DNA of 32,528 nt from DATJLY01 sp963773665 (GTDB lineage: Bacteria > Pseudomonadota > Alphaproteobacteria > ATCC43930 > CGMCC-115725). The stretch lies in NCBI GenBank assembly GCA_963773665.1, contig CAVZBZ010000017.1, positions 1 through 32,528 of the forward strand. Direction: 5' to 3'. The position numbers were made by a program, and so were the translations under genes. Below are positions 18,235 to 28,738 of the stretch, in pieces. Every line of letters begins with the position of its first letter. Position 1 is the first letter of the stretch. Below the pieces are notes generated by a model. It worked only from the letters and a program-made list of their open reading frames with translations, was not told the origin of the DNA and did no database searches.

Positions 18235-19201
18235 GTGACGACGATATCCCTTCGATCGGAAGCTTTCGCCCGCGGCGCGCGCATGCTGCGCACCGCGCTC
18301 GGGCCGGCGATCTCCGCCTATCTCGAAGATCCCAGCATCGTCGAGGTGATGCTCAATCCCGACGGCCGGCTTGTGGATCGACCGGTTGTCGGGCGGCCTC
18401 GAAGACACCGGCTGCCGCGTCACGCCGGCAGACGCCGAACGCATCGTGCGCCTGGTCGCGCACCATGTCGGCGTCGAGGTGCATGCCGGCAGCCCGCGCG
18501 TTTCGGCGGAACTGCCGGAAAGCGGGGAGCGGTTCGAGGGCCTGGTGCCGCCGGTGGCCGCGGCGCCGTGCTTCGCCATCCGCCGCCCGGCGGTCGCCGT
18601 GTTCACGCTCGGCGACTACGTCGACGCCGGCATCATGTCCGGCGGCCAGGCCGAGCTGCTGCGCGTCGCGGTGCGCGAGCGCAAGAACATCCTCGTCGCC
18701 GGCGGCACCTCGACCGGCAAGACCACGCTGGTCAACGCGCTGCTCGCCGAGGTCGCCAAGACCGGCGACCGGGTGGTGCTGATCGAGGATACGCGCGAGC
18801 TGCAATGCGCCGCGCCGAACCTCGTAGCGCTGCGCACCAAGGACGGCGCCGCTTCGCTGTCCGATCTCGTCCGCTCCGCCCTTCGGCTTCGGCCCGACCG
18901 TATTCCGATCGGCGAGGTGCGCGGGGCCGAGGCGCTCGACCTCTTGAAGGCCTGGGGCACCGGCCATCCCGGCGGCGTCGGCACGCTGCACGCCGGCTCG
19001 GCCATCGGCGCGCTGCGCCGCCTCGAGCAACTCATCCAGGAAGCCGTCGTCACGGTCCCGCGCGCCCTGATCGCCGAGACCATCGATCTCATCGCGGTCC
19101 TCGCCGGCCGCGGCTCCGCGCGACGGCTCGCCGAGCTGGCCGCGGTCAAGGGCCTCGGCCCGACCGGCGACTACGTCCTCACCCCCGCAGGAGAACCGTG
19201 A
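18235..19201 (+). CDS. trbB: TrbB, VirB11-type ATPase, one frameshift
   Basis: Secretion ATPase of about 321 residues that powers mating-channel assembly. After MLNPDGRL a +1 near 18372 shifts the frame into WIDRLSGGLEDTGCRVTP. Walker A is VAGGTSTGKTTLVNALL; then VVLIEDTRELQC (Asp box) and DRIPIGEVRGAEALDLLKAW (Walker B region), with GHPGGVGTLHAGSA as the His box. The start is GTG at 18235, directly after a hairpin. The stop overlaps trbC (TGATG at 19199-19203). It is a cytoplasmic, hexameric ATPase in this family. Confidence 0.93.
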
Positions 19202-19525
19202 TGCTGCTCAACCGTGCCCGCCGTGCGCTTGCCACGGCTTCGACCTTCGTCTTCGTCGCGCTCGCCACCGCGCCGGCCTACGCCGCCGGCTCCAACATGC
19301 CCTGGGAGCAGCCGCTCAACGCAGATCCTGGATTCGATCCAGGGTCCGGTCGCCAAGGTCATCTCGGTGATCGTCATCATCGTCACCGGCCTGACGCTGG
19401 CCTTCGGCGAAACCTCTGGCGGCTTCCGCCGGCTGATCCAGATCGTCTTCGGCCTGTCGATCGCCTTTGCCGCATCGAGCTTCTTCCTGACCTTCTTCCA
19501 GTTCGGCGGCGGAGTGCTGCTGTGA
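19201..19525 (+). CDS. trbC: TrbC, conjugative pilin subunit, one frameshift
   Basis: A pilin precursor of about 107 residues. The signal segment (ARRALATASTFVFVALATAP then AYAAGSNMPWEQPLN) is followed, after a +1 at about 19321, by QILDSIQGPVAKVISVIVII, VTGLTLAFGETSGGFRRLIQ and VFGLSIAFAASSFF. This is the two-helix VirB2/TrbC pattern. In RP4 systems TrbC is trimmed and cyclised by TraF, and a TraF is encoded at 12193. Start and stop overlap neighbours by one base each (TGATG). Confidence 0.9.
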
Positions 19526-19795
19526 TGGAGCACGATGCGCCCATCACCGGCTTCTACGCGCCCGTCCATCGCGCGCTGACCGAACCGATCCTGCTCGGCG
19601 GCGCGCCGCGCGCGGTCGCGATCGTCAACGGCACGCTCGCCGCCGCCGTCGGGCTTGGGCTTCGCCTCTGGATCGTCGGCGGCAGCGATCTGGCTGATCG
19701 GCCATGTCGCCGCGGTGTGGGCCGCCAAGCGCGATCCCGCCTTCGTCGACGTGGTGCGCCGGCACCTGCGCTATCCGCAGCATCTGGTCTCGTGA
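19525..19795 (+). CDS. trbD: TrbD, inner-membrane mating-pair protein, one frameshift
   Basis: A VirB3-like protein of about 90 residues: ITGFYAPVHRALTEPILLGG then APRAVAIVNGTLAAAVGLGL (first membrane segment), and after a +1 near 19687 IWLIGHVAAVWAAKRDPAFV (second segment) with RHLRYPQHL at the C-terminus. The size and RALTEPILLGG motif fit TrbD. It lies between trbC and trbE with a TGATG junction upstream and a 10-base gap downstream. Confidence 0.9.
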
Positions 19796-19805
19796 GGTTC
19801 GATCG

Positions 19806-22239
19806 ATGATGAACCTCGCCGAATACCGCCATCGCACGCAAAGCCTCGCCGACTTCCTGCCTTGGGCGGCGCTGGTCGAGAAGGGCGTCATCCTCAACAA
19901 GGACGGCTCCTTCCAGCGCACCGCGCGCTTTCGCGGACCCGATCTGGATTCGGCGACGCCGGCCGAGCTGGTCGCGATCACCTCGCGTCTGAACAATGCG
20001 CTGCGCCGCCTCGGCTCCGGCTGGGCGGTGTTCATCGAGGCGCAGCGCGTGCCGGCCCATCGCTATCCCGTCGGGCAATTCCCCGATCAGCACGTCGGAC
20101 CTGGTCGACGCCGAGCGTCGCGCGCAGTTCGAGGAAGAAGGCGCGCATTTCGAGAGCCGCTATTTCCTGACGCTGCTGTGGCTGCCGCCGGCCGACGACG
20201 CCGCGCGCGCCGAAAGCTGGCTCTATGAGGGCCGCACGCATGCGGGCGCCGATTGGCGCGCGGTGCTGGAAGGCTTCATCGACCGCACCGATCGCGTGCT
20301 CGCGCTGATCGAGGGCTTCATGCCTGAAGCCGACTGGCTCGATGACGGCGAGACTCTGACCTACCTGCATTCCTGCGTCTCGACCCGTCGCCAGCGCGTG
20401 CGCGTGCCCGAGACGCCGATGTATCTCGACGCCATCCTGGTCGACGAGGATCTGACCGGCGGCCTCGAGCCGCGGCTCGGCCGCGCGCATCTGCGCACGC
20501 TCACGATCATGGGCTTCCCGTCGCAGACCTGGCCGGGCCTGCTCGACGACCTCAATCGCTTGGCCTTTCCCTACCGCTGGGCGACACGCGCCGTCTGTCT
20601 CGACAAGACCGACGCCACCAGGCTGCTCGGCAAGATTCGCCGCCAATGGTTCGCCAAGCGCAAGTCGATCATGGCGATCCTGAAGGAGGTGATGACCAAC
20701 GAGGCGTCGGTCCTGATGGACTCCGATGCCGCCAACAAGGCGCTCGATGCCGACGCCGCGCTGCAGGAGCTCGGCACCGACCTTGTCGGCGAGGCCTATG
20801 TCACCGCCACCGTCACTGTCTGGAACGAGGACCCGCGGATCGCCGACGAGCGCTTGCGTCTGGTCGAGAAGGCCATCCAGGGCCGCGACTTCACCTGCAT
20901 GCGCGAGGGCGTCAACGCCATCGAGGCGTGGCTCGGATCGCTCCCCGGCCACGTCTACGCCAACGTCCGCCAGCCGCCGGTCTCGACGCTCAACCTCGCG
21001 CACATGATGCCGTTTTCGGCGGTCTGGGCCGGGCCGGAACGGGACGAGCATTTCCAGGCGCCGCCGCTGTTCTTCGCGCGGACGGAAGGGTCCACGCCGT
21101 TCCGCTTCTCGCTTCATGTCGGCGATGTCGGCCACACGCTGATCGTCGGCCCGACCGGCGCCGGCAAGAGCGTGCTGCTGGCGCTGATGGCGCTGCAATT
21201 CCGGCGCTATGCCGGCGCGCAGGTCTTCGCCTTCGATTTCGGCGGATCGATCCGCGCGGCCGCGCTCGCCATGGGCGGCGACTGGCACGATCTCGGCGGC
21301 GCGTTGGCCGACAACGCCAGCGCACCCGTCGCCTTGCAGCCGCTGGCGCGCGTCGATGATGCCGGCGAGCGCGCCTGGGCGGCGGAGTGGGTCGCGACAC
21401 TGCTCGCCCGCGAGTCCGTCACCGTCACCCCCGAACTGAAGGAGCATCTATGGTCGGCCCTGACCTCGCTCGCCTCCGCGCCGGTTTTGGAGCGAACGAT
21501 CACCGGCCTGTCGGTGCTCTTGCAGTCCAATGCGCTCAAGCAGGCGCTGCAGCCCTACACCGTTTCCGGTCCCTGGGGTCGCCTGCTCGATGCGGAGACG
21601 GAGCGTCTCGGCGAAGCGGAGGTGCAGGCCTTCGAGACCGAGGGCCTGATCGGCGCCGGCGCGGCGCCCGCCGTGCTGTCCTATCTGTTTCATCGCATCG
21701 AAGATCGGTTCGACGGCCGGCCGACCTTGCTCATCGTCGACGAGGGCTGGCTCGCGCTCGACGATCCCGGCTTCGCCGGCCAGCTCCGCGAGTGGCTGAA
21801 GACGCTGCGGAAGAAGAACGCCTCGGTCATCTTCGCCACCCAGTCGCTCGCCGACATCGACGGCAGCGCCATCGCGCCGGCGATCATCGAAAGCTGCCCA
21901 ACCCGGATTCTTTTGCCAAACGAACGCGCGCTCGAGCCGCAGATCGCGGCGATCTATCGGCGCTTCGGTCTCAACGACCGGCAGATCGAGATCCTGAGCC
22001 GGGCGACGCCGAAGCGCGAATATTACTGCCAGTCGCGCCGCGGCAATCGCGTGTTCGAGCTCGGCCTCTCCGAAGTCGCGCTCGCCTTCACCGCCGCCTC
22101 GTCGAAGACCGACCAGACCGCCATCGAAGAGATCCTCGCCGCCCACGGCCGCGATGGCTTCGCCGCCGCATGGCTGCGCCGCAAGGACCTCGATTGGGCG
22201 GCCGACATGCTCACCCGCAAAGAAGAGGTTTCGTCATGA
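19806..22239 (+). CDS. trbE: TrbE, VirB4-type ATPase, one frameshift
   Basis: Transfer ATPase of about 810 residues. The N-terminus MMNLAEYRHRTQSLADFLPW is standard for TrbE. A +1 at about 20091 moves the frame at RYPVGQFPDQ to TSDLVDAERRAQFEEEGAHF. Walker A is LIVGPTGAGKSVLLALMALQ in the middle, Walker B TLLIVDEGWLALDDPGF, and NASVIFATQSLADIDG follows. VirB4/TrbE proteins energise pilus biogenesis and substrate transfer at the inner membrane. Translation overlaps trbJ (ATGA at 22236). Confidence 0.94.
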
Positions 22240-22980
22240 TTACGCGTCGCCTGCGTGCCGGTCTCATCGCCGGCGTCGCCGCCTTGTCCATAGCCGCCTT
22301 CAGCTTTCCCGCCCACGCGCAATGGATCGTGTTCGACCCGACCAACTTCGGGCAAAACATCCTGACCGCCGCACGCGAGCTTCAGCAGGTCAACAATGAA
22401 ATCCAGATGCTGGAGAACCAGGCGACGTCCCTGATCAATCAGGCGCGCAACCTGGCGAGCCTGCCCTATTCCTCGCTCGCGCAACTCCAGCAGCAGATCA
22501 CGCAGACCCAGCAGCTTCTCGCGCAGGCGCAGCGCATCGCCTACAGCGTGACGCACGATCGATCAGGCGTTCACTCAGACTTATCCGCAAGCCTATTCCG
22601 GCTCGACTTCGTCGCAGCAGCTTCTCGCCGACGCGCAGACGCGCTGGCAGAACGCGCTCGCGGGCTTCCAGGACACCATGCGTGTGCAGGCCGGCGTGGT
22701 CACGAACCTCAACAATACCCGCACGCAGATCAATGCGCTCGTCTCGTCGAGCCAGTCGGCCACCGGCGCACTTCAGGCCGCGCAGTCCGGCAACCAGCTC
22801 GTCGCCCTCCAGACCACGCAACTCGCCGATCTGACCGCGCTCATGGCATCGATCGCCCGAGCGCAAAGCCTCGATGCGGCGCGCACGCTCGAAACGCAGG
22901 CTCAAGCGCAGGCGCAGACCACCAATTTCCTCAACTACGGCTCCGGCTACCAGCCCGGCTCCGCGCAGATGTTCCACTGA
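22236..22980 (+). CDS. trbJ: TrbJ, VirB5-like secreted component, one frameshift
   Basis: A protein of about 248 residues with a cleavable signal peptide (RRLRAGLIAGVAALSIAAFS then FPAHAQW). Long helical repeats follow: LTAARELQQVNNEIQMLENQ, LINQARNLASLPYSSLAQLQ, and after a +1 near 22554 QAFTQTYPQAYSGSTSSQQL and LNNTRTQINALVSSSQSATG. The C-terminus is LNYGSGYQPGSAQMFH. Such VirB5-type proteins are periplasmic or sit at the pilus tip. The junction with trbK is TGATG. Confidence 0.9.
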
Positions 22981-23300
22981 TGCGCGGCCGTCTCCTCAAC
23001 CTGCCCGCCATCGCCCGCGCCGCCGGCTTCGCCCTGGTCGCCGTCGCGATCGTCGCCGCCGCGCTGCACTTTCGCGACGAGCGCGCCACGCGCCCAGGGC
23101 CTGCATGTGAGTCCAGCGCGCGGCCTCCGATCCGCTCACTGACGAACTGCAGCGGTGCCAGGCGCTCGCCACGCAAGCGAAGGATGACGCCGCTTGCGAA
23201 GCCGCCTGGGCCGAGAGCCGCCGCCGCTTCTTCACCTATCAGCCCGCCGCCGAGCGCCGCGACCCCGCCGGCCGCAGCTCCGAAATCCTCCGACAGGTAA
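22980..23300 (+). CDS. trbK: TrbK-like (alternate type) entry protein, frameshifted
   Basis: A short membrane-anchored protein of about 105 residues in the usual trbK position. MRGRLLNLPAIARAAGFALV then AVAIVAAALHF is a single membrane segment. After +1 insertions near 23094 and 23122 it reads SDPLTDELQRCQALATQAKD, DAACEAAWAESRRRFFTY. This has the paired Cys of the 'putative entry exclusion TrbK-alt' family (LQRCQAL, DDAACEAAWA). A third +1 near 23297 restores the TAA; without it the frame would fuse to trbL. An entry-exclusion role is assigned by family name only. Confidence 0.75.
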   Translation: MRGRLLNLPAIARAAGFALVAVAIVAAALHFRDERATRPGPACESSARPPIRSLTNCSGARRSPRKRRMTPLAKPPGPRAAAASSPISPPPSAATPPAAAPKSSDR

Positions 23301-23305
23301 GCGAT

Positions 23306-24588
23306 ATGGGCGGCACCGGCGTCATCGACAATTTCCTGGGGACGTTCACCCAGTACATCGATTCCGGCTTCGGTCTCGTGCAAGGCGATGTGCGCTGGCT
23401 CGCCGGCGTCCTCATCGCCATCGACATCACGCTCGCCGGCCTGTTCTGGGCGATGGCGCCGGACGAGGACGTGCTCGCGCGCCTGATCAAGAAGACGCTC
23501 TATATCGGCGTCTTCGCCTTCATCATCGGCAACTACAACAACCTCGCGCAGATCATCTACAACTCCTTCGCCGGGCTCGGCATCGAGGCGGGCGGCGGCA
23601 CGATGAGCGCCGCGCAGCTTCTTCAGCCGGGCAAGATCGCCGAGGTCGGGATCGACGCCGGCAAGCCGATCCTGACCGCGATCTCCGGCATGATGGGCTT
23701 CACCAGCGTCTTCGCGAACCTGGTGCAGATCGTCATCCTGCTCGTCGCCTGGCTGATCGTCGTCATCAGCTTCTTCGTGATGGCGATCCAGCTCTTCGTC
23801 AGCCTGATCGAGTTCAAGCTGACGACGCTCGCGGGGTTCGTCCTCGTGCCGTTCGGACTCTTCGGCCGCACCGCGTTTCTTGGCCGAGCGCGTGCTCGGC
23901 AACGTGGTGTCGTCCGGCATCAAGATCCTGGTGCTCGCCGTCATCATCGGCATCGGCTCGACGATCTTCAATCAGTTCACCACGCGGCTTCAACAATCCG
24001 CCCACGATCTCCGACGCGCTGACGCTCATCCTCGCAGCGTTGTCGCTGCTTGGCCTGACCATCTTCGGTCCCGGTATTGCCAACGGCCTGATCGCCGGCG
24101 GCCCCCAGCTCGGCGCGGGCGCCGCCGTTGGGACTGGCCTCGCAGTGGCGGGCATCGGCGCCGCCGGAATTGCCGCGACGGCAGGCGGGCTCGCCGCGGC
24201 GGGTGGCGCCATCGCCGGAACGGCTCGCGCGGGCGCTTCGGTGGCCGGCGGTGCGACCGCCGCCTACCGGGCCGGCGGCGCGGCGGGCGTCGCCCAGGCG
24301 GCGGGATCCGTCGCGATGAGCCCGCTGCGCCGCGCGGCGGCCAGCCTGAAAGAGAGCTTCGCCTCCGGAGAACGCGCCGTCATGCGCGGCGGTGCGTCCC
24401 AAGGCGGCGCCAGTGCAACGGCTGCTTCAGGTGCGTCCGGCGGCGGCTCCGACGGCCCCCCAGCTTGGGCGCAGCGCATGAAGCGCAGTCAGACCATCAA
24501 CCGCGGCGTGACCGCCGCCGACCATGCCATCCGCTCCGGCGATCGGCCGAGCGGCGGCAGTCAGGTCGACCTTTCCGAGGGGGAGTAA
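23306..24588 (+). CDS. trbL: TrbL, polytopic mating-channel protein, frameshifted
   Basis: A VirB6-like inner-membrane protein of about 427 residues: MGGTGVIDNFLGTFTQYIDS start, then membrane segments WLAGVLIAIDITLAGLFWAM, TLYIGVFAFIIGNYNNLAQI, IVILLVAWLIVVISFFVMAI and LTTLAGFVLVPFGLFGRTAF. Two +1 insertions (about 23882 and 23985) lead into GNVVSSGIKILVLAVIIGIG and PTISDALTLILAALSLLGLT. The C-terminal half is Gly/Ala-rich, then SPLRRAAASLKESFASGERA. It is likely part of the DNA path across the inner membrane. It is followed by trbF after 4 bases. Confidence 0.92.
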
Positions 24589-24592
24589 ACCC

Positions 24593-25273
24593 ATGTTTCG
24601 ACGATCCACCGTGCGCTACGGCAAGACGCCCGAGCCAGAGACGCCCTACCAAAAGGCCGGCCAGGTGTGGGACGAGCGCATCGGCTCCGCCCGCGTCCAG
24701 GCGAAGAACTGGCGGCTCGCCTTTTTCGGCGCACTCGCGCTGAGCGGCGGCCTTGCATGCGGCCTCGTCTGGCAGTCCGCGCGCGGCACGATCACACCCT
24801 GGGTCGTGCAGGTCGACAAGCTCGGCCAGGCCCAGGCGGTGGCGCCGGCCGTGGCTGATTATCAGCCGACCGACCCGCAGATCGCCTGGCACCTCGCGCG
24901 CTTCATCGAGGAGGTGCGCAGCATTCCTGCCGACCCGGTGGTGCTGCGGCAGGACTGGCTCGACGCCTACAACTACGTCACCGACAAGGGCGCGCTGGCC
25001 CTCAACGACTACGCCCGCACCAACGATCCGTTCTCGAAGATCGGCAAAACGCAGGTGTCCGTCGAGGTGGCGAGCGTCATCCGCGCCTCCGACAACAGCT
25101 TCCGCGTCGAGTGGGTGGAGCGCCGCTATGTCGACGACGCGCTCGCCTCCACGGAACGGTGGAGCGCCATCCTCACCATCGTCGTGCAGACGCCGACCGA
25201 CGCCGATCGGCTGAAGAAGAATCCGCTCGGCGTCTACGTCCACGCCCTCAACTGGTCAAAGGAGCTCGGCTGA
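24593..25273 (+). CDS. trbF: TrbF, VirB8-like assembly protein
   Basis: An intact 226-residue protein and one of the few long genes here without an indel. It has a cytoplasmic N-terminus (YGKTPEPETPYQKAGQVWDE), one membrane segment (LAFFGALALSGGLACGLVW), and a periplasmic domain with PWVVQVDKLGQAQAVAP, QIAWHLARFIEEVRSIPADP, YNYVTDKGALALNDYAR and FRVEWVERRYVDD. It nucleates the inner-membrane complex in VirB8-type systems. The stop overlaps trbG (TGATG at 25271-25275). Confidence 0.95.
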   Translation: MFRRSTVRYGKTPEPETPYQKAGQVWDERIGSARVQAKNWRLAFFGALALSGGLACGLVWQSARGTITPWVVQVDKLGQAQAVAPAVADYQPTDPQIAWHLARFIEEVRSIPADPVVLRQDWLDAYNYVTDKGALALNDYARTNDPFSKIGKTQVSVEVASVIRASDNSFRVEWVERRYVDDALASTERWSAILTIVVQTPTDADRLKKNPLGVYVHALNWSKELG

Positions 25274-26263
25274 TGCGCATCGCCACGCTTTCAACCCTAT
25301 TGCTTATGTCCGTCTCGCTCGGCGCATGCGCCACCGCCTGGAAGCCGCCTGAGATCAGCTACGACAACACGCCGAAGCAGGCGGTGCTTCAACCCGATCC
25401 GCCCAGGCCCGTGCAGATCGTCGAGCTACCGAAGCCGCTGCCTCTACCGGGCCAGCTCAAGCCAATTCCAGCCGGACGGACCGCACCGCCCGAGGCAGCC
25501 GATCCCCACGCGCGTGTCGATCAGGCGAATGGCGCGGCCCGGATCCAGCCGACCCGGGCGGGCTATCTCAACGCCATCCAGGTCTACCCTTTCTCCGATG
25601 GCGCGCTCTATCAGGTCTATGCCGCGCCGGGCGAAATCACCGACATCGCGCTCGAGCCGGGTGAACAGCTTGTCGGTTCCGGCCCCGTCGCCGCCGGCGA
25701 CACCGTACGCTGGATCATCGGTGACACGGAGAGCGGTATTGGGGCGGCCAAGCGCATCCACATCCTGGTGAAGCCGACGCGCGCAGATCTCATCACCAAC
25801 CTCGTGATCAACACCGATCGCCGCACCTACCATCTCGAGCTGCATTCGGACGAAAAGACCTACATGGCCTCGGTCTCCTGGGCTTATGCGGAAGACCAGC
25901 TCATCGCGCTTCGCCAGCAGAACGCGGCGGCCGACGCAGCGGCGCCCGTCGCCACCGGCGTCGATATAAACGCGCTGAACTTCCGATATCGCATCGAAGG
26001 CGACAATCCCGCCTGGCGGCCGCTCCGCGCCTTCGATGATGGACGCCAGGTGTTCATCGAATTTCCGAGCGGCATCAGTCAGGGCGAGTTGCCGCCGCTC
26101 TGGGTCATCGGCGCCGAAGGTGACGGCCAGCTCGTCAACTATCGCGTCAAGGGCAACCACATGATCGTCGACCGGCTCTTCGGCGCGGCGGAGCTCAAAC
26201 TCGGGGGCAAGCACCAGCAGACTCGTGCGGATCGTCCGCACCGACGGGAGGCCGCAGTCGTGA
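25273..26263 (+). CDS. trbG: TrbG, VirB9-like outer-membrane core component, one frameshift
   Basis: A protein of about 329 residues with a lipoprotein-type signal (LLLMSVSLGAC lipobox, Cys near residue 18). Motifs: RVDQANGAARIQPTRAGYLN, AIQVYPFSDGALYQVYAAPG, EPGEQLVGSGPVAAGDTVRW and LHSDEKTYMASVSWAY, all VirB9/TrbG hallmarks. The C-terminal domain follows (NALNFRYRIEGDNPAWRPLR). A +1 near 26223 removes the natural end; restored, it ends VRTDGRPQS at TGA 26261-26263. Without repair it appears fused to trbI. It acts with TrbI in the outer-membrane ring. Confidence 0.93.
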
Positions 26264-26275
26264 CGGACGCTCCCC

Positions 26276-27447
26276 ATGACGACGGAGGCGGACCATCCGA
26301 AGCCAACCGGCCCGCGCAGGAAATGCGGCTGCGATCGAGCCGACCGCCCGTCACCCGGCTGTCGCGAAAAGTGCTCCTGGGCCTGGGAGCCGCTGCGGCG
26401 ATCGGCATCGGCGGCGCTCTATTCTTCGCACTAAAGCCTCAACACCAGACAACCGGCTCCGAACTCTACAACACCAACAATCGCAACACGCCCGACGGGC
26501 TGGCGAACCTTCCTCGAGACTATACGGGACTGCCGAAACCCGCTCCCCAGCTTGGGCCGCCGCTTCCCGGCGACCTTGGGCGGCCGATCCTGAATGCCGG
26601 CGCGCCAGCGCCCGGCATGCCCGCGCCGGCGGCGGGACCAAGTCCCGAGGAACAGCGCATTGCCCAGGAGCAAGAAGCGGCGCGGGTGAGCCACCTCTTT
26701 GCAACGACGAATGTCGGTCAGACCGCGTCGCCTTCGCCGATACCGACGTCGGCGCAGTCTGCTCCCGCGGCGGCAAGCGGTGGATCATCCGACCTGACGT
26801 CCCAGGATCACAAGCTCGCTTTTCTCAACGGGAACGTCGATCGACGGACAACCAGTCCCGATCGGATCCAGCCGCCGGCCAGCCAATACGTGCTGCAGGC
26901 CGGCGCGGTGATTCCGGCATCGCTGATCACCGGTCTGCGATCGGATCTGCCCGGCCAAGTCACCGCACAGGTGACTGAGGATGTCTATGACAGTCCCACC
27001 GGAAAATTCCTGCTGATCCCGCAGGGCGCGCGGTTGATCGGGCAATACGACGCCCAGATCGCCTTTGGCCAGTCGCGCGCGCTGCTGGTCTGGAACCGCC
27101 TGATCATGCCCAACGGCCGCTCGATCGTGCTCGAGCGTCAGCCTGGAGCGGATACGGAGGGCTACGCGGGCCTCGAGGACGAGGTCGACAACCACTGGGG
27201 CATGCTGTTCAAGGCCGCGATCCTCTCGACCATCCTGAGCGTCGGGTCAGAAGCCGGCATGAGCGGCAATAACAACGGCTCGCTGGCCGAGGCCATTCAG
27301 CAAGGGATGTCGCAAAGCGTCAACCAGACCGGCCAGCAGGTGGTTAGCCGCTCGCTCAACATCCAGCCGACGATCACGATCAGGCCTGGTTTTCCGGTGC
27401 GCGTGATGGTCACCCACGATCTCGTCCTCGAACCCTACGGCGCGTGA
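26276..27447 (+). CDS. trbI: TrbI, VirB10-like envelope-spanning protein, one frameshift
   Basis: A protein of about 390 residues starting MTTEADHPKPTGP. After a -1 near 26313 it reads AQEMRLRSSRPPVTRLSRKV, then a membrane segment (LLGLGAAAAIGIGGALFFAL). A Pro/Ala-rich periplasmic linker leads to a VirB10 C-domain: VLQAGAVIPASLITGLRSDL, PGQVTAQVTEDVYDSPTGKF, LLIPQGARLIGQYDAQIAFG and PGFPVRVMVTHDLVLEPYG. TrbI bridges inner and outer membranes. The start was chosen because it follows the restored trbG stop by 12 bases. Confidence 0.93.
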
Positions 27448-27456
27448 GGAAGCAAC

Positions 27457-27726
27457 ATGTCGAAGCTGAAGCTCGGAACGATCCCGGACGACAAGCCGGT
27501 CAAGCTGACAATCGAGCTGCCGGCCGCCATTCATCGCGACCTCGTTGCGTACGGCAATGCACTTGGCCGCGAAACCGACCAAGGAGTGGTCGAGCCCGCG
27601 AAGCTGATCGGTCCCATGCTGGCGCGGTTCATGGCGACCGACCGCGCCTTCGCGAAACTGCGGCGGACAGAGTCGATCTCGAAAACAGCGCACCCTGGGA
27701 AATCCAGATCAGAACAGACGGCGTGA
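27457..27726 (+). CDS. DUF2274 family protein
   Basis: An intact 89-residue protein beginning MSKLKLGTIPDDKPVKLTIE then LPAAIHRDLVAYGNALGR and LIGPMLARFMATDRAFAKLR. This is the DUF2274 family, nearly always the last gene after trbI in this operon type. The strand-helix-helix layout suggests ribbon-helix-helix DNA binding. Its 3' end overlaps the convergent LysR gene by 18 bases. The function is unknown; operon end position is conserved. Confidence 0.9.
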   Translation: MSKLKLGTIPDDKPVKLTIELPAAIHRDLVAYGNALGRETDQGVVEPAKLIGPMLARFMATDRAFAKLRRTESISKTAHPGKSRSEQTA

Positions 27727-28615
27727 GCGTGCCTCGTCGCGCATGAAGGCGACGAACCGGCCGACGGCAGGATCTTCGGCATCGGGACACCAAACAAGCT
27801 CAACGTGCACCCAGGCGTTCTCCTCCCGGATCGGCCGATACACGACGCCCGGGAACACGACCTCGGACTGGCTCCTCGTGGCGAGGGTGATTCCGAATCC
27901 GGCTCCGACCAATGCGAACACGCACTGCTTGCTCACGGCGTGGGCGTAGAACCTGACGCCACTGCCCATGAACGATGCATAGAACTCGCGCGCGGACTGA
28001 CTGTTGTCCCAGCCCTGAACGAGGAAGGTTTCCTTCCGCAAGCTCTCCCAATCGAGCGCCTCTTGCATTCGAGAGCGGATGTTCACGAGGGATCGCCGCA
28101 ACCACGCGCTCACGGTAGAGCGGCGCCGTGACGGCGTCGGGCCATAGCGTGTGGCTCGTCATCAGAGCAACATCGATGCGGCGCTCCTGTATGGCTGTCT
28201 GGATCTCCCACTCGTTCATTTCCGCGACAGTCAGCACGACCTCCGGGTATTTTTCCCGCCACCCGAGCAACAGGCTGCGAAGAGGTTCGCCGATCGGCGG
28301 CATGCGCACCGCAAGGCGCACTTCGCCCACTATGCCGGTGCCGTTTTGATCGCCGGCATGTCTGATCGCATCGAGCTCAGCCAGTGCGCGCCGGATGTGC
28401 GGCAACACCGCCTTGCCCCCGCTGGTCAACCGAACCCCGCCATGCCCGCGCTCGAACAACGCGAGACCGAGTTCGTCCTCAAATCGTCCCACGCGGCGAC
28501 TGATCGTGGACGTATCGATTCGAAGGGACTTGGCGGCACGCGTGAAGTTGCCCGCGGCTGCCGATGCCTCCAGATACATGAGATCACGGATATCCATGTC
28601 CGACAGGCTTTGCAA
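27709..28615 (-). CDS. LysR-family transcription regulator, one frameshift
   Basis: A protein of about 300 residues. The N-terminal winged HTH is RDLMYLEASAAAGNFTRAAK, SLRIDTSTISRRVGRFEDEL, GLALFERGHGGVRLTSGGKA. The effector domain includes GEVRLAVRMPPIGEPLRSLL and TVAEMNEWEIQTAIQERRID (substrate-binding fold). A +1 near 28065 shifts to ALDWESLRKETFLVQGWDNS, ending VGRFVAFMRDEARSRRLF. The start is TTG 28615 or, more likely, ATG 28597 (MDIRDLMYLEAS). It lies downstream of traI on the same strand, so it may be part of the quorum module or passenger DNA. The effector is unknown. Confidence 0.85.
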
Positions 28616-28738
28616 ATCTTACTCTGCGCCTCCCATGCATGGATCGGCAGCCGCGCTGTAGTCGATCGCCGAGCAATCTAGTCGCTTGCGCTCGCAGTGA
28701 TCGCCCGGCCCGGCCCTCGCCGGCTGCCGATCGATGGC

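Noticed and set aside
20032..21447. Long minus-strand open frame (471 codons) opposite trbE
   Set aside because: It lies opposite a well-conserved ATPase gene, has low-complexity charged composition, no ribosome site and no motif. It is a high-GC shadow.
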